DNA of 64,000 nt. Source: Limibacterium fermenti (GTDB lineage: Bacteria > Bacteroidota > Bacteroidia > Bacteroidales > Dysgonomonadaceae). The DNA is taken from the NCBI RefSeq assembly GCF_041902845.1, contig NZ_CP159486.1, positions 3,162,001-3,226,000 on the forward strand, given 5' to 3'. The notes beneath the pieces were generated by a model. That model saw only the letters and a program-made list of their open reading frames with translations. It was not told where the DNA came from and did no database searches. The first letter of the stretch is position 1. Each line of letters begins with the position of its first letter. Both the position numbers and the translations under genes were made by a program. Shown one piece after another: positions 9,441-18,479 of the stretch.

Positions 9441-9448
9441 CAAATATA
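9441..9448 (-). promoter_or_regulatory. -7 promoter element for surE-lpxB
   Basis: Minus-strand TATATTTG, 26 bases upstream of the surE ATG, matches TAnnTTTG. Its position inside the longest reading frame supports the shorter surE start. Confidence 0.6.
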
Positions 9449-9607
9449 CGCAAAAACGCGCACTTTTTAGGGTAAGCAGGACACAGAAAAAAGCTTCCTT
9501 TGAAATCTTCATATAAAAGTAATAACATTTTTGTACCTTTACATTCACAAACAAATCAACTATAAACAATTCATATAATCGATAATGAAAGTTATCATAG
9601 GTATAAG

Positions 9608-11239
9608 ATGAAAAAATTAAGTGTATTAATCTATTTGGCAGCCCTTTGCCTCACGGCATCGGCGCAGCAGGTAAAGCCGGTAAAAAATGTAATCGTCATG
9701 ATTCCCGACGGCACATCCATTGGAGTTTACTCGGCGGCAAGATGGTATAAAATTTACAATAAACTGGGGCAACAATTGAATATCGATCCCTATTTTACAG
9801 GAACCGTTCGGACGCATTCCTCGAATGCTCCCATCGGCGACTCGGCGCCGACCACCTCCGCTTATATGACCGGCGTCCTGCAAAAGACAGGCAATGTGGC
9901 CATTCATCCGGAAGCCGACCCCGAAGCCGATCTCTATCCGGTAGACTCAACCCGCACCTATCAACCCGCCGCCACGATTCTCGAAGCGTCGCGTATCGAA
10001 CTGGGTAAGGCTACCGGTTTGGTTGTTACCTGCGAATTTCCTCATGCCACGCCGGCAGATTGCTCCGCTCATTATTACAACCGGGGTAATTACAAGGCCT
10101 TGGCGCCGCAAATAGCCTATCAGAATTTAGACGTGATGTTTGGCGGGGGAACCGGTATCGTTACCGACGACATCAGGCAACATTTCCGGAATAACGGGAC
10201 GACCTATCTCGAAAATGATCGTGACGGCCTTTTGAACTACAAAGGAAAAGGAAAGATATGGGCGCTCTTTCAGGACAAAGCGTTTCCTTATGATATCGAC
10301 CGGAACCCCGATAAATTGCCGTCTCTTTCCGAAATGACGGAGAAAGCATTGGACGTATTGTCGCAAAATCCGAAGGGATTCTTCCTGATGGTCGAAGGCA
10401 GTCAGATAGACTGGGCGGCGCACGCCAATGATCCGGCGAGTATCATCACCGAGTATCTGGCTTTCGATGAAGCCGTAGGCAAGGTGATGGATTTTGCAAA
10501 AAAAGACGGCGAAACAGCGGTTATCATCCTTTCCGATCATGGCAACAGCGGCTTCACCATCGGATCCAGCCGTTGTCCGGGATACGACAAACTATCGATA
10601 AAACAGCTCTTTGAGAATGTATCCAATTACAAGTTAAGCGCTAACGGGCTTGAAGCATTGCTTTTAAAGACAAAACCCGAAAATGTAAGAAGCGAATTTA
10701 AGAAATATACCAACATCGATTTAACCGACGAAGAGTTGGAAACACTCTACTCTTCCCGAAACTATAAAGAGGGCGATTACACAAAGGTCGGTACCAGCAA
10801 TAACATGGTGCATAACATCGTCGACATCCTCAACGCACACACTTGTTTCGGTTTCACGACCGGAGGCCACACAGGAGAAGAGGTGTTGTTGGCGGCCTAT
10901 CACCCGCAAGACAATGTTCCCCGGGGTAATCTCCGGAATGTCGATATCAATCGGTACCTGTTCCAGGTATCGGGTTTATCGACTCCCCTTCAGGAACTGT
11001 CGGACAATATCTTCGCAAAACATACCGAAGTGTTTGCACGCACCGGTTATAAAATCGATAAAAAGGATGCCGATTTTCCGGTTCTACGTGTCACGAAGAA
11101 CGGAAAAACGTTAGAGGTGAAAGCCTTTTCATCGGTTGCAAAATTAAACGGCAAACCGTTCGATGTAGGATCGGTAGTGGTATACATCGACAAGAACGAC
11201 ACGTTTTACCTCCCGAAAAAGTTGGCGGAAAAACTTTGA
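9608..11239 (+). CDS. Secreted alkaline phosphatase
   Basis: 543 residues with a signal peptide (about 1-20, cleaved after SAQ). Alkaline phosphatase superfamily signatures are ordered as expected: metal site VIVMIPDGTS (D34), nucleophile segment GDSAPTTSAYMTG (D78-S79-A80), VTCEFPHATPADCSAH near 136, VEGSQIDWAAHAND near 260, SDHGNSGF near 310, and TGGHTGEEV near 418. It releases phosphate from phosphomonoesters in the periplasm or outside the cell. The C-terminal 70 residues look like an added beta-rich domain. It converges on a DUF4251 gene across a strong hairpin. No pho-box was identified. Confidence 0.92.
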   Translation: MKKLSVLIYLAALCLTASAQQVKPVKNVIVMIPDGTSIGVYSAARWYKIYNKLGQQLNIDPYFTGTVRTHSSNAPIGDSAPTTSAYMTGVLQKTGNVAIHPEADPEADLYPVDSTRTYQPAATILEASRIELGKATGLVVTCEFPHATPADCSAHYYNRGNYKALAPQIAYQNLDVMFGGGTGIVTDDIRQHFRNNGTTYLENDRDGLLNYKGKGKIWALFQDKAFPYDIDRNPDKLPSLSEMTEKALDVLSQNPKGFFLMVEGSQIDWAAHANDPASIITEYLAFDEAVGKVMDFAKKDGETAVIILSDHGNSGFTIGSSRCPGYDKLSIKQLFENVSNYKLSANGLEALLLKTKPENVRSEFKKYTNIDLTDEELETLYSSRNYKEGDYTKVGTSNNMVHNIVDILNAHTCFGFTTGGHTGEEVLLAAYHPQDNVPRGNLRNVDINRYLFQVSGLSTPLQELSDNIFAKHTEVFARTGYKIDKKDADFPVLRVTKNGKTLEVKAFSSVAKLNGKPFDVGSVVVYIDKNDTFYLPKKLAEKL

Positions 11240-11247
11240 ATTCTTAG

Positions 11248-11279
11248 ACCGGGGGTGTCGCTTAAGGCGATCCCCCGGT
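11248..11279. terminator. Bidirectional hairpin between converging genes
   Basis: ACCGGGGG at the left pairs with CCCCCGGT at the right, with an inner TCGC/GGCGA stem and a TTAA loop. It sits between the alkaline phosphatase stop and the converging DUF4251 stop. There is no long T-tract, so termination is likely but not certain. Confidence 0.7.
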
Positions 11280-11298
11280 AGTTAAAGCCCCCCTATAG

Positions 11299-11802
11299 TT
11301 AAAGCTTTTCGGGAATAACGATATCCCCTTGGAATGAAATCGGCTGCCGGTCGGGATGAGTAACATCGAGGCGGGCTTTGGCATTCTCCCAGATATCGAA
11401 AAAAAGAATTGTCTGCCGAGGGGTATCGTTCGTCCGGATACGGATCTGCCAATTACCGGCTTTTTTGCCTTCTTCCATTTCGTACGAAAAATCGGTACTC
11501 GAAAATTTGATGCCGCCTTCTCCGGGATCTATCGGAGCCGAATAAGCCCGTCCGTAATAAGGTAAATACACCGTTAACGTATCGGGCGAAACTTTTACGT
11601 CGTAACTCGGTGTAAGATACCTCGATTTGAATCCGGTAGGATACACATACGTAGCATTGAACGTGAATCGGCGAGCTTCTATAGCCTCTTTCAACTCAGT
11701 CGTACGGGCCGCTTTTTCAGCAGCCGTCTGGGAAGCACCGCACGCATATAGTACGCTCACAAGCGCCATCGCGACCATGAATCGCAGAATATTTTTTTTC
11801 AT
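11299..11802 (-). CDS. DUF4251-family lipoprotein
   Basis: 167 residues. The N-terminus has a lipoprotein signal with the cysteine in a VLYACGAS context (about residue 21). The mature part matches the DUF4251 pattern: a helix (AEKAARTTELKEAIEARRF), then TFNATYVYP, TPSYDVKVSPDTLTVYLPYYG RAY and a GGIKFSS segment, finishing in beta strands. Function of the family is unknown; the lipobox places it on an envelope membrane. It is next to a membrane-protein gene and purD on the same strand but 70 bases apart from them. Confidence 0.8.
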   Translation of the reverse strand: MKKNILRFMVAMALVSVLYACGASQTAAEKAARTTELKEAIEARRFTFNATYVYPTGFKSRYLTPSYDVKVSPDTLTVYLPYYGRAYSAPIDPGEGGIKFSSTDFSYEMEEGKKAGNWQIRIRTNDTPRQTILFFDIWENAKARLDVTHPDRQPISFQGDIVIPEKL

Positions 11803-11873
11803 TGTTTTTCTCTCCTATTATTTTATAGTAAGACTCAGTAGCCTTTTAACAATCAAATAGCTACCTTTGTTTG

Positions 11874-12890
11874 TCAGACCGCAGGGAAAAGAGAGAAATA
11901 GTTTAACACGTAGTATCCTATTAGCAATAGGAACACAAAGTACCCCGCGTAAATATTCACTTTTGAAGTTGTCAGCGTATAAAAATAGGCAATAAGGTAA
12001 GATAGTAAAGCAATGCCCAGTGAAAGGAAAAAAACACCTTGGCTCCAATAAACCATTTGAAACAAAAGCAAAAATATCAGCAAATAAATCATGAATTGTA
12101 TCGCAGACAAAGTCAACACCTTGTCTCGGATATAGGTTTTAATGCTTAAAAACATATAGACTCCGAAGAATAAGCCGACCGCTATAACCAGTACCCAATG
12201 CCCTGGCGAAAAGGCCGGCAAGTCGGGAAGTGAAAAAAGAGCCAGGTACGAGAACGGAGCTGTAAAGGCCGGCAAATCGTCGAAAAAGAAACAAACGGAG
12301 AAAACCGACCAGAACACGAGCAACACCGCGAAGAACGAAGAAAGGAACGAACGAAGATGCACGCCGTGCATGGAAGCCTCCCCGCGCCACCATAAAGGCA
12401 CAAGCAGCAAAGAATATATTTGAAAAAGCGAGGCTATCGCTAAAAAAACACCCGATTGGGCAGAATATAAATAGGTCTCATCGCGATGAAAAGAACTCAG
12501 TAAGGGGAAAAGCGCGCACAAAATAAAAAAGATACTGATATAATCGGGAGTCATCCTCAAAAAATACGGATGCACGCTAAACAAGATCAGCGGGACAATA
12601 AATGGCAAGTGGGTACGGTTACGGATGAGCGAAAAGCGGCTGTTAAGGCGGGCAATCATCCAGGCAATAAGAAAAACCGACAGGGTGGCCGCGATAAAAG
12701 ATATGGTCGGGTCGGAAAACCAATGTTCGCAAAAGCGCCATAGATAACCGGTATCGGGAAAACCGGCAGAAGGGATCTCCGATACCGAAAACAACCCCAG
12801 CCGCATAGCGATTACGCATAACGAAACAACTAACGAGGAGAACCGTGCTTCGACAACGGTATTCCGGAATATACGAACGGCGTAATGCAT
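11874..12890 (-). CDS. Polytopic membrane protein next to purD, unknown function
   Basis: 338 residues with about ten hydrophobic segments and arginine-rich cytoplasmic loops. No transporter or enzyme motif is visible. It follows purD after 9 bases on the same strand, so it is probably in the purD operon. Genes for similar multi-spanning proteins (DUF6427 type) lie beside purD in other Bacteroidota; this one could be a relative, but I could not confirm it from residues. Calling it a transporter would be a guess. Confidence 0.6.
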   Translation of the reverse strand: MHYAVRIFRNTVVEARFSSLVVSLCVIAMRLGLFSVSEIPSAGFPDTGYLWRFCEHWFSDPTISFIAATLSVFLIAWMIARLNSRFSLIRNRTHLPFIVPLILFSVHPYFLRMTPDYISIFFILCALFPLLSSFHRDETYLYSAQSGVFLAIASLFQIYSLLLVPLWWRGEASMHGVHLRSFLSSFFAVLLVFWSVFSVCFFFDDLPAFTAPFSYLALFSLPDLPAFSPGHWVLVIAVGLFFGVYMFLSIKTYIRDKVLTLSAIQFMIYLLIFLLLFQMVYWSQGVFFLSLGIALLSYLIAYFYTLTTSKVNIYAGYFVFLLLIGYYVLNYFSLFPAV

Positions 12891-12899
12891 ATAGATCTA

Positions 12900-14177
12900 T
12901 TATAAAAGTTCAATATCCTGGCCGATATCTTTCCGGCAATACGATTGCTCGAAACGAATCTTAGCGATATTTTTATAGCTTGTTTTCAGCGCATCCTTCA
13001 ATGTTGCGCCTAACGATGTTACCGACAAAACACGTCCTCCCGCCGAAACCACATTCCGTTCTTTAAACGCTGTGCCGGCATGGAAAACCAAGCTGTCGGA
13101 AACCTCTTCGAGTCCCGAAATCACTTTCCCTTTTTCATATGCTTGCGGATATCCCCCCGAAACCATCATGACGGTAGCGGCATGACGTTCATCAATTTCG
13201 AGTTTTTTCTCATTCAACGTCTCGGTGGTTACCCCGATAAATAACTCCAACAAATCCGACTTTATACGAGGGATTACGACTTCGGTTTCGGGATCGCCCA
13301 AACGCACGTTGTATTCAATCACCTTCGGATCGCCGTTCACATTGATCAACCCGAGAAAAACAAATCCCTTATAATCGATTCCTTCTCGGCGAAGGCCTTG
13401 AATGGTCGGCTCCACGACACGCAAACGAACCTTCTCCATAAACACCTCGTCCGCAAAAGGCACCGGTGAAACGGCCCCCATTCCCCCGGTATTCAGACCG
13501 GTATCTCCTTCGCCGACACGTTTGTAATCTTTGGCTACCGGTAAAATCTTATACGACTTTCCGTCGGTAAGTACAAAAACAGAACACTCGATGCCGGATA
13601 AGAACTCCTCTATGACCACTTTCCGGCTCGCTTCGCCGAACATTCCTGCCAGCATATCGCGTATTTGCAATTTCGCCTGCTTCAAATCGGGCGTAATCAA
13701 CACCCCTTTTCCGGCGGCCAACCCATCGGCTTTCAGCACGTAAGGGGGCTGTAACGATTCGAGGAAGCGATCGCCCTCTTCTATATTCGCCGGAGTAATC
13801 GTTTTGTGAGCGGCGGTGGGAATATTATGCCGTTTCATAAAATCCTTCGCAAAGTCTTTACTGCCTTCCAAGCGTGCACCATTTGCCGACGGACCGATAA
13901 CGGAAACATGGCAAATGTCCTCATCTTTGCGGAAAAAGTCCGATACGCCTTGCACCAGGGGATCTTCCGGGCCGACAATTACCATATCCACATCATTATT
14001 GAGTACAAACCGTTTCATCTCGTGAAAATCGGTCACACCGAAGGGTACATTGGTACCATGCAACGCAGTACCGGCATTTCCGGGAGCAATATACAAATTA
14101 TTCAACTGGGAACTATTCCGTATCTTCCAAGCCAAAGCATGCTCACGACCTCCAGACCCTAATAATAATACATTCAT
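12900..14177 (-). CDS. purD: Phosphoribosylamine-glycine ligase
   Basis: 425 residues, normal for PurD. The start is MNVLLLGSGGREHALAWK, the conserved N-terminal loop; an in-frame start 27 bases upstream adds only LSFFNGFF-like residues. ATP-grasp features include VLKADGLAAGKGVLI near 142-156, EEFLSGIECSVFVLTDG, TGGMGAVSPVP and EYNVRLGDPETEVV near 290-303. It makes glycinamide ribonucleotide in purine synthesis. A TAGTTTTG -7 element lies upstream. The downstream membrane-protein gene is probably cotranscribed. Confidence 0.97.
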   Translation of the reverse strand: MNVLLLGSGGREHALAWKIRNSSQLNNLYIAPGNAGTALHGTNVPFGVTDFHEMKRFVLNNDVDMVIVGPEDPLVQGVSDFFRKDEDICHVSVIGPSANGARLEGSKDFAKDFMKRHNIPTAAHKTITPANIEEGDRFLESLQPPYVLKADGLAAGKGVLITPDLKQAKLQIRDMLAGMFGEASRKVVIEEFLSGIECSVFVLTDGKSYKILPVAKDYKRVGEGDTGLNTGGMGAVSPVPFADEVFMEKVRLRVVEPTIQGLRREGIDYKGFVFLGLINVNGDPKVIEYNVRLGDPETEVVIPRIKSDLLELFIGVTTETLNEKKLEIDERHAATVMMVSGGYPQAYEKGKVISGLEEVSDSLVFHAGTAFKERNVVSAGGRVLSVTSLGATLKDALKTSYKNIAKIRFEQSYCRKDIGQDIELL

Positions 14178-14228
14178 AAAAAAACCATTAAAAAAAGACA
14201 GCAAAAAAAAATTTCAAAAACTTGCATG

Positions 14229-14236
14229 CAAAACTA
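14229..14236 (-). promoter_or_regulatory. -7 promoter element for purD
   Basis: Minus-strand TAGTTTTG, about 52 bases before the purD ATG, matches TAnnTTTG. No purine-responsive element was recognised. Confidence 0.45.
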
Positions 14237-14302
14237 ATAAAATAAAATGAAAGGGAAAAATCGATAAAATATTTTATCTCTCGACGATTTTACTTCCGTG
14301 GC

Positions 14303-14333
14303 TTGCAATTCCCTGAAAAATCAGCTAATTTTG
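14303..14333 (+). promoter_or_regulatory. Promoter of the ECF sigma factor gene
   Basis: TTG at 14303-14305 and TAATTTTG at 14326-14333 are spaced by about 20 bases, a good housekeeping-type match. This suggests the sigma gene is made from the main sigma factor rather than only by itself. Confidence 0.6.
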
Positions 14334-14359
14334 CAAGGTTTTTGTTTAAACACCGAACT

Positions 14360-14866
14360 ATGGGGCTTTCTAAAAAAGAGTTTTCAGCGTATTTTCATGC
14401 ATATTACCGCCCGCTGTGCCTTCACGCGTTACATTATCTGGGAAATACAGACGAATCCGAAGATATTGTACAGGAAACTTTTGCCAATTTATGGAGCAAA
14501 CAACCTTCCGGCGGAATACAATCGGTGAAGGCCTACTTGTTCGGTGCGGTGCGCAACAATTGTCTCGCTAAAATACGCGATGCAAAGACGACGGTTCCCC
14601 TCGAGCCCGGATATATCGACGATAGCTTAACGATTGAAGAGGAGCAGGAACGCGCCGACATGGAAAGCCGGATATGGAAGATGATCGACGAATTGCCGGA
14701 ACGCCGGCGGGAGATATTCTTGCTGGCCAAACGCGACGGGCTGCGCTATAAAGAAATCGCCGATTTGACCGGACTGAGTGTGAAAACCGTAGAAAGCCAC
14801 GTGGCACGCGCCATGCAGCAGCTCCGTCAAAAAGACCGAGGCGCCTATCTCTTTTTCTTTGCATAA
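14360..14866 (+). CDS. ECF RNA polymerase sigma factor
   Basis: 168 residues from MGLSKKEF; the longer frame from 14303 overlaps the promoter and is rejected. Region 2 is YFHAYYRPLCLHALHYLGNTDESEDIVQETFANLWSK, and region 4 is the helix-turn-helix LRYKEIADLTGLSVKTVESHVARAM. The linker carries an acidic EEEQERADMES segment. It is followed by a FecR gene, a TonB receptor gene and a DUF4249 gene, the usual Bacteroidota arrangement in which ligand binding to the receptor frees the sigma factor. Target genes are inferred to be this cluster. Confidence 0.93.
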   Translation: MGLSKKEFSAYFHAYYRPLCLHALHYLGNTDESEDIVQETFANLWSKQPSGGIQSVKAYLFGAVRNNCLAKIRDAKTTVPLEPGYIDDSLTIEEEQERADMESRIWKMIDELPERRREIFLLAKRDGLRYKEIADLTGLSVKTVESHVARAMQQLRQKDRGAYLFFFA

Positions 14867-14930
14867 AAAAAGCGCTTTTCCTGTAGGGATTTTGACCTCT
14901 ACGGCATCTTATAGGTAGAATTACAACGAC

Positions 14931-15749
14931 ATGGAAGATAATGAAAGAAAGTGGAAAGAAGCGATCGGCTTTGTAACGAAACATTACAAGGAGAATCGAT
15001 TCAACCCCGACACCGCATGGAAGCAGTTCGCCAGGAACCGCACACTGTCGCCCGGCATTAAAAAACAGGCGGTTTTTTACCGTGTGGCAGCCGTGATAAT
15101 CGTTCTTCTTATTTCGGGAATCGTTTATTTTTCGGCAAACCGAAACGAAACGCTTCTCGCTTCGATTGACGGAACGGTGTATTTACTTCCCGACAGTACA
15201 AGGGCGACTTTGCAAAAAGACGCCCGCCTCGAATTCAATAGCCGTTTCGGTGAAACGAACCGGAGCGTAAAGATGAGAGGCCAAATCCGTTTTGACGTTG
15301 CGCACGACTTGCGGAAACCGTTCATTGTGATCACTCCCACCGCCACCGTGAGAGTCACGGGAACAAGTTTCGAAGTGGATGAATCGGGCAACGGCACGCA
15401 GCTTCGCGTGACATCGGGCAACGTATCGTTTACGCCCATTGACCCGTCGCTGTCGTTTGCCTGCACGGCGGGCATGTCGGCGACGTACGATGCTGCCGCT
15501 AAAACCATCGCCGTCGTGTCGCCCGAAACAAGGCTATCGGTCGATGCGATGAATGAGACCTTCGCATTTGAAAACGTCCCGCTGAAAGACGTGGCCGATT
15601 TGCTCGAACAATTCTTCTCCGCAACGCTATCGATCCCCGAAGAGGAACGGGAATGGACCATCACCACCACTTTCAACCGGCAAGACCTCCACGGCATCAT
15701 AGAGATTATCAACTTGACGCTCGACTCGCATATACGCGTGGCAGAATAA
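14931..15749 (+). CDS. FecR-family anti-sigma factor
   Basis: 272 residues. A short cytoplasmic N-terminus (about 1-46) is followed by one membrane helix near 47-65 (VAAVIIVLLISGIVYFS) and a periplasmic FecR domain with the DGTVYLLPDSTRATLQKDARLEF and VTGTSFEVDESGNGTQLRVTSGNVSF pattern. The C-terminal 80 residues match the DUF4974 type with a FENVPLKDVADLLEQFF segment. It should hold the sigma factor at the inner membrane and receive the signal from the TonB receptor whose gene starts 5 bases downstream. Confidence 0.93.
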   Translation: MEDNERKWKEAIGFVTKHYKENRFNPDTAWKQFARNRTLSPGIKKQAVFYRVAAVIIVLLISGIVYFSANRNETLLASIDGTVYLLPDSTRATLQKDARLEFNSRFGETNRSVKMRGQIRFDVAHDLRKPFIVITPTATVRVTGTSFEVDESGNGTQLRVTSGNVSFTPIDPSLSFACTAGMSATYDAAAKTIAVVSPETRLSVDAMNETFAFENVPLKDVADLLEQFFSATLSIPEEEREWTITTTFNRQDLHGIIEIINLTLDSHIRVAE

Positions 15750-15754
15750 TTTGC

Positions 15755-18475
15755 ATGAAACACTACACGCTTTTTTTTCTTTTGATATTCTGTCCGGGGC
15801 CGTCGTTGCAGGCTCAGAAAACAATCACGCTCGACGTCAAAGGCCGGCCGTTGCTGGAAATTCTTCCTGACATCGAGAAGCAGTCGGGCTACACATTCTC
15901 CTATACGCCGTCGCTTCTGAAGGGCTTTGCAAAAGTAACTCTCCGGGCGAAAAACGAACCGCTCGAAAAGGTATTGCATCGGCTTTTCGGGCAAAGCGAC
16001 ATCCGTGCTTCCGTTCAAGGCAAATATATCATTCTGAAAAAACGTCCGAGAAATGTCGTCGTAAGCGGCTTCGTCTACGACCGTGAGTCGCACGAACCGC
16101 TCATCGGTGCGAACCTGTATGAAGAGATTTCGGGGGAAGGCGCCGCCACGAATAATTTCGGATTTTACAGTTTTTCCTTAGCGCCGGACGAAGAGATAAG
16201 GCTTCGGTCGAGCTATGTGGGCTATATGACCGCCCATCGCTCGATCGCGATTTCAGGAGACACCGTGATGGATTTTTTTCTGGAGCCTTCCTCCCTGCTG
16301 AAAGAGGTGGTGGTGGAAGGTAATCTGAGAAATGCGGTACATCATGCCGAAACCGGAAAGATCAGTCTCGACGCCGCCACGCTGAAAGCTGTTCCGGCCT
16401 TTATGGGCGAAAGCGATGTGGTAAAGACCTTGCAACACATGCCGGGAGTAGCCGCCGGAACCGATGGCATGGCCGGGCTGTATGTACGGGGAGGCAATGC
16501 CGATGAAAATCTGTATTTGGTAGACGGAAATCCGTTGTATCACATTCATCATTTGCTGGGCATCTTTTCGGCATTCAATCCGGAGGCCGTGAAAACGATG
16601 GACTTTTACAAAGGCAGTTTTCCGGGGCGGTACGGGGGGCGCTTATCGTCGGTGATGGATGTGAGAATGAATGACGGGGATATGAAAAAGTATTCGGGAA
16701 CCGCTTCCGTGGGACTTATTTCGTCGCGCTTCTCTTTGCAAGGCCCTATTGTAAAAGACCGCACCGCGTTCTCGGTTTCGTTGCGGAGAACCTATCTCGA
16801 CCTGCTTGCCCGCTCGGCGATGTTTGTCTTAAACAGGAGGAATAAAAAGAAAGATCCGTTGAATTACGAACACATGGATTTCGGCTATTACTTTTATGAT
16901 TTCAATGCCAAATTCACCCACCGTTTCTCCGACAAAAGCCGGATTTATCTGAGCGTTTACGACGGCAAAGATCAATTTTTCGGGGAATCCCATACGATAG
17001 ACAAGAATGAGACTACGTACGTTCAGGACGACAAAGAGTTTCTCTACACCTCAAAATATGAAGACAACATCTCCATCAACTTGGGCTGGGGCAACCGGAT
17101 GGCTTCCGTCAACTGGGCCTACGCCATCCATCCCCGCCTCTTTTCGAATGCCACGCTCGTGTACAGCCGCTATTGGTCGGATATCGGCACCTCATCCGAG
17201 CTGATACAGTCGTCCACCTCGCAATATGCAAAAGACACGCCCCCGGAGCGGAAAAGCTATTATGCCTTGTACCATCCGATATACCGTTCGGGCATCGAAG
17301 ACGTGGGATACCGCCTCGAAATGGATTATGCCCGCGACAACCGTCACCGCATCCGTTTCGGAACGGCCTTGTTGCACCATCATTTCCGCCCGGAGGAAAG
17401 CCGCGTTTATAACGGCTTGAAAGACGGACAAATTACAAAGAACGACACGATTACGTATGCCGACGAAAATATCGGGGTGACCGAACTCTCACTCTATGCC
17501 GAAGACGAAATGGATCTGGGCAAACGATGGAAGGTGAACGCCGGCTTGCACCTCTCCGGGTTCTTCGTACAGGGGCGTTCGTATGTCAGCGCCCAGCCGC
17601 GCCTGTCGGCACGCTATCTGCTTTCGCCCGACTTTTCGGTGAAAGCCTCGTTCGGCAAGATGCATCAATATGTGCATTTGTTGCAAAACAGCTATCTGAG
17701 TGCGCCCACCGATTTGTGGGTGCCGGTCACACGGAATATCAAACCGTTGTCGTCGCATCAGTTTTCGGCGGGTATCTACGGCAAGTACCAAGGATTCGAT
17801 CTCTCGGCGGAGGCTTACTATAAAAAATCGACCAACCAGATCGACTATAAAGACGGCGTGGGACTGCTGACGGGAAACCTGAACTGGGAACAACGCGTGG
17901 CCCAGGGAGTCGGGGTTTCGTACGGATTGGAAATGATGGCGCGAAAACGCTTCGGGAATACAACGGGTTGGGTCGGTTATACGCTTTCGTGGGCAAACCG
18001 TCGCTTTCCGGGCGGAGAAATCAACCAGGGGAAAACGTTCCCGGCACGATATGACAACCGCCACAAGCTGAATGCCGTCTTGTCGCATACGTTTAATAAG
18101 CATTTCGACATCAATCTTTCCTGGATGTACGCCTCGGGCAATAACACCACCCTTCCGGAAGAACAATATGTCGATATAAATGGTCGGCAAGCATCGTATA
18201 TCCAAGAGCGAAACAACTTCAAGATGCCCGGCTATCAACGGCTCGATATCAGCGTCAATTATTACCGGCACAAGAAGAAGGGGCGTATGGGTATCTGGAA
18301 TTTCAGTATTTATAATGTATATGCGCATCACAACTCGTTTATAGTGCTCCCCTCGGAAGGTTTCGCTCCGGGCCCCGACAGCATAGACGGCTATCCACAG
18401 CACAGTTACCCCACGTACCAGAGTTATTGCATCTTCCCGTTCATTCCGTCGTTTTCTTACACGTATACATTTTAA
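15755..18475 (+). CDS. TonB-dependent outer-membrane receptor with N-terminal signalling domain
   Basis: 906 residues from MKHYTLFF; an earlier in-frame ATG overlaps the FecR gene and is His-rich nonsense. Order: signal peptide (about 1-20), STN/secretin-TonB signalling domain (about 25-80, DVKGRPLLEILPDIEKQSGY), carboxypeptidase-regulatory-like domain (about 95-175, VSGFVYDRESHEPLIGANLY), plug (about 185-330 with VKTLQHMPGVAAG and LYVRGGNADENLYLVDG), then the beta barrel ending in aromatic YTYTF. It imports an unknown ligand with TonB energy and signals to FecR. The partner DUF4249 gene follows after 4 bases. Confidence 0.93.
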   Translation: MKHYTLFFLLIFCPGPSLQAQKTITLDVKGRPLLEILPDIEKQSGYTFSYTPSLLKGFAKVTLRAKNEPLEKVLHRLFGQSDIRASVQGKYIILKKRPRNVVVSGFVYDRESHEPLIGANLYEEISGEGAATNNFGFYSFSLAPDEEIRLRSSYVGYMTAHRSIAISGDTVMDFFLEPSSLLKEVVVEGNLRNAVHHAETGKISLDAATLKAVPAFMGESDVVKTLQHMPGVAAGTDGMAGLYVRGGNADENLYLVDGNPLYHIHHLLGIFSAFNPEAVKTMDFYKGSFPGRYGGRLSSVMDVRMNDGDMKKYSGTASVGLISSRFSLQGPIVKDRTAFSVSLRRTYLDLLARSAMFVLNRRNKKKDPLNYEHMDFGYYFYDFNAKFTHRFSDKSRIYLSVYDGKDQFFGESHTIDKNETTYVQDDKEFLYTSKYEDNISINLGWGNRMASVNWAYAIHPRLFSNATLVYSRYWSDIGTSSELIQSSTSQYAKDTPPERKSYYALYHPIYRSGIEDVGYRLEMDYARDNRHRIRFGTALLHHHFRPEESRVYNGLKDGQITKNDTITYADENIGVTELSLYAEDEMDLGKRWKVNAGLHLSGFFVQGRSYVSAQPRLSARYLLSPDFSVKASFGKMHQYVHLLQNSYLSAPTDLWVPVTRNIKPLSSHQFSAGIYGKYQGFDLSAEAYYKKSTNQIDYKDGVGLLTGNLNWEQRVAQGVGVSYGLEMMARKRFGNTTGWVGYTLSWANRRFPGGEINQGKTFPARYDNRHKLNAVLSHTFNKHFDINLSWMYASGNNTTLPEEQYVDINGRQASYIQERNNFKMPGYQRLDISVNYYRHKKKGRMGIWNFSIYNVYAHHNSFIVLPSEGFAPGPDSIDGYPQHSYPTYQSYCIFPFIPSFSYTYTF

Positions 18476-18479
18476 CAAG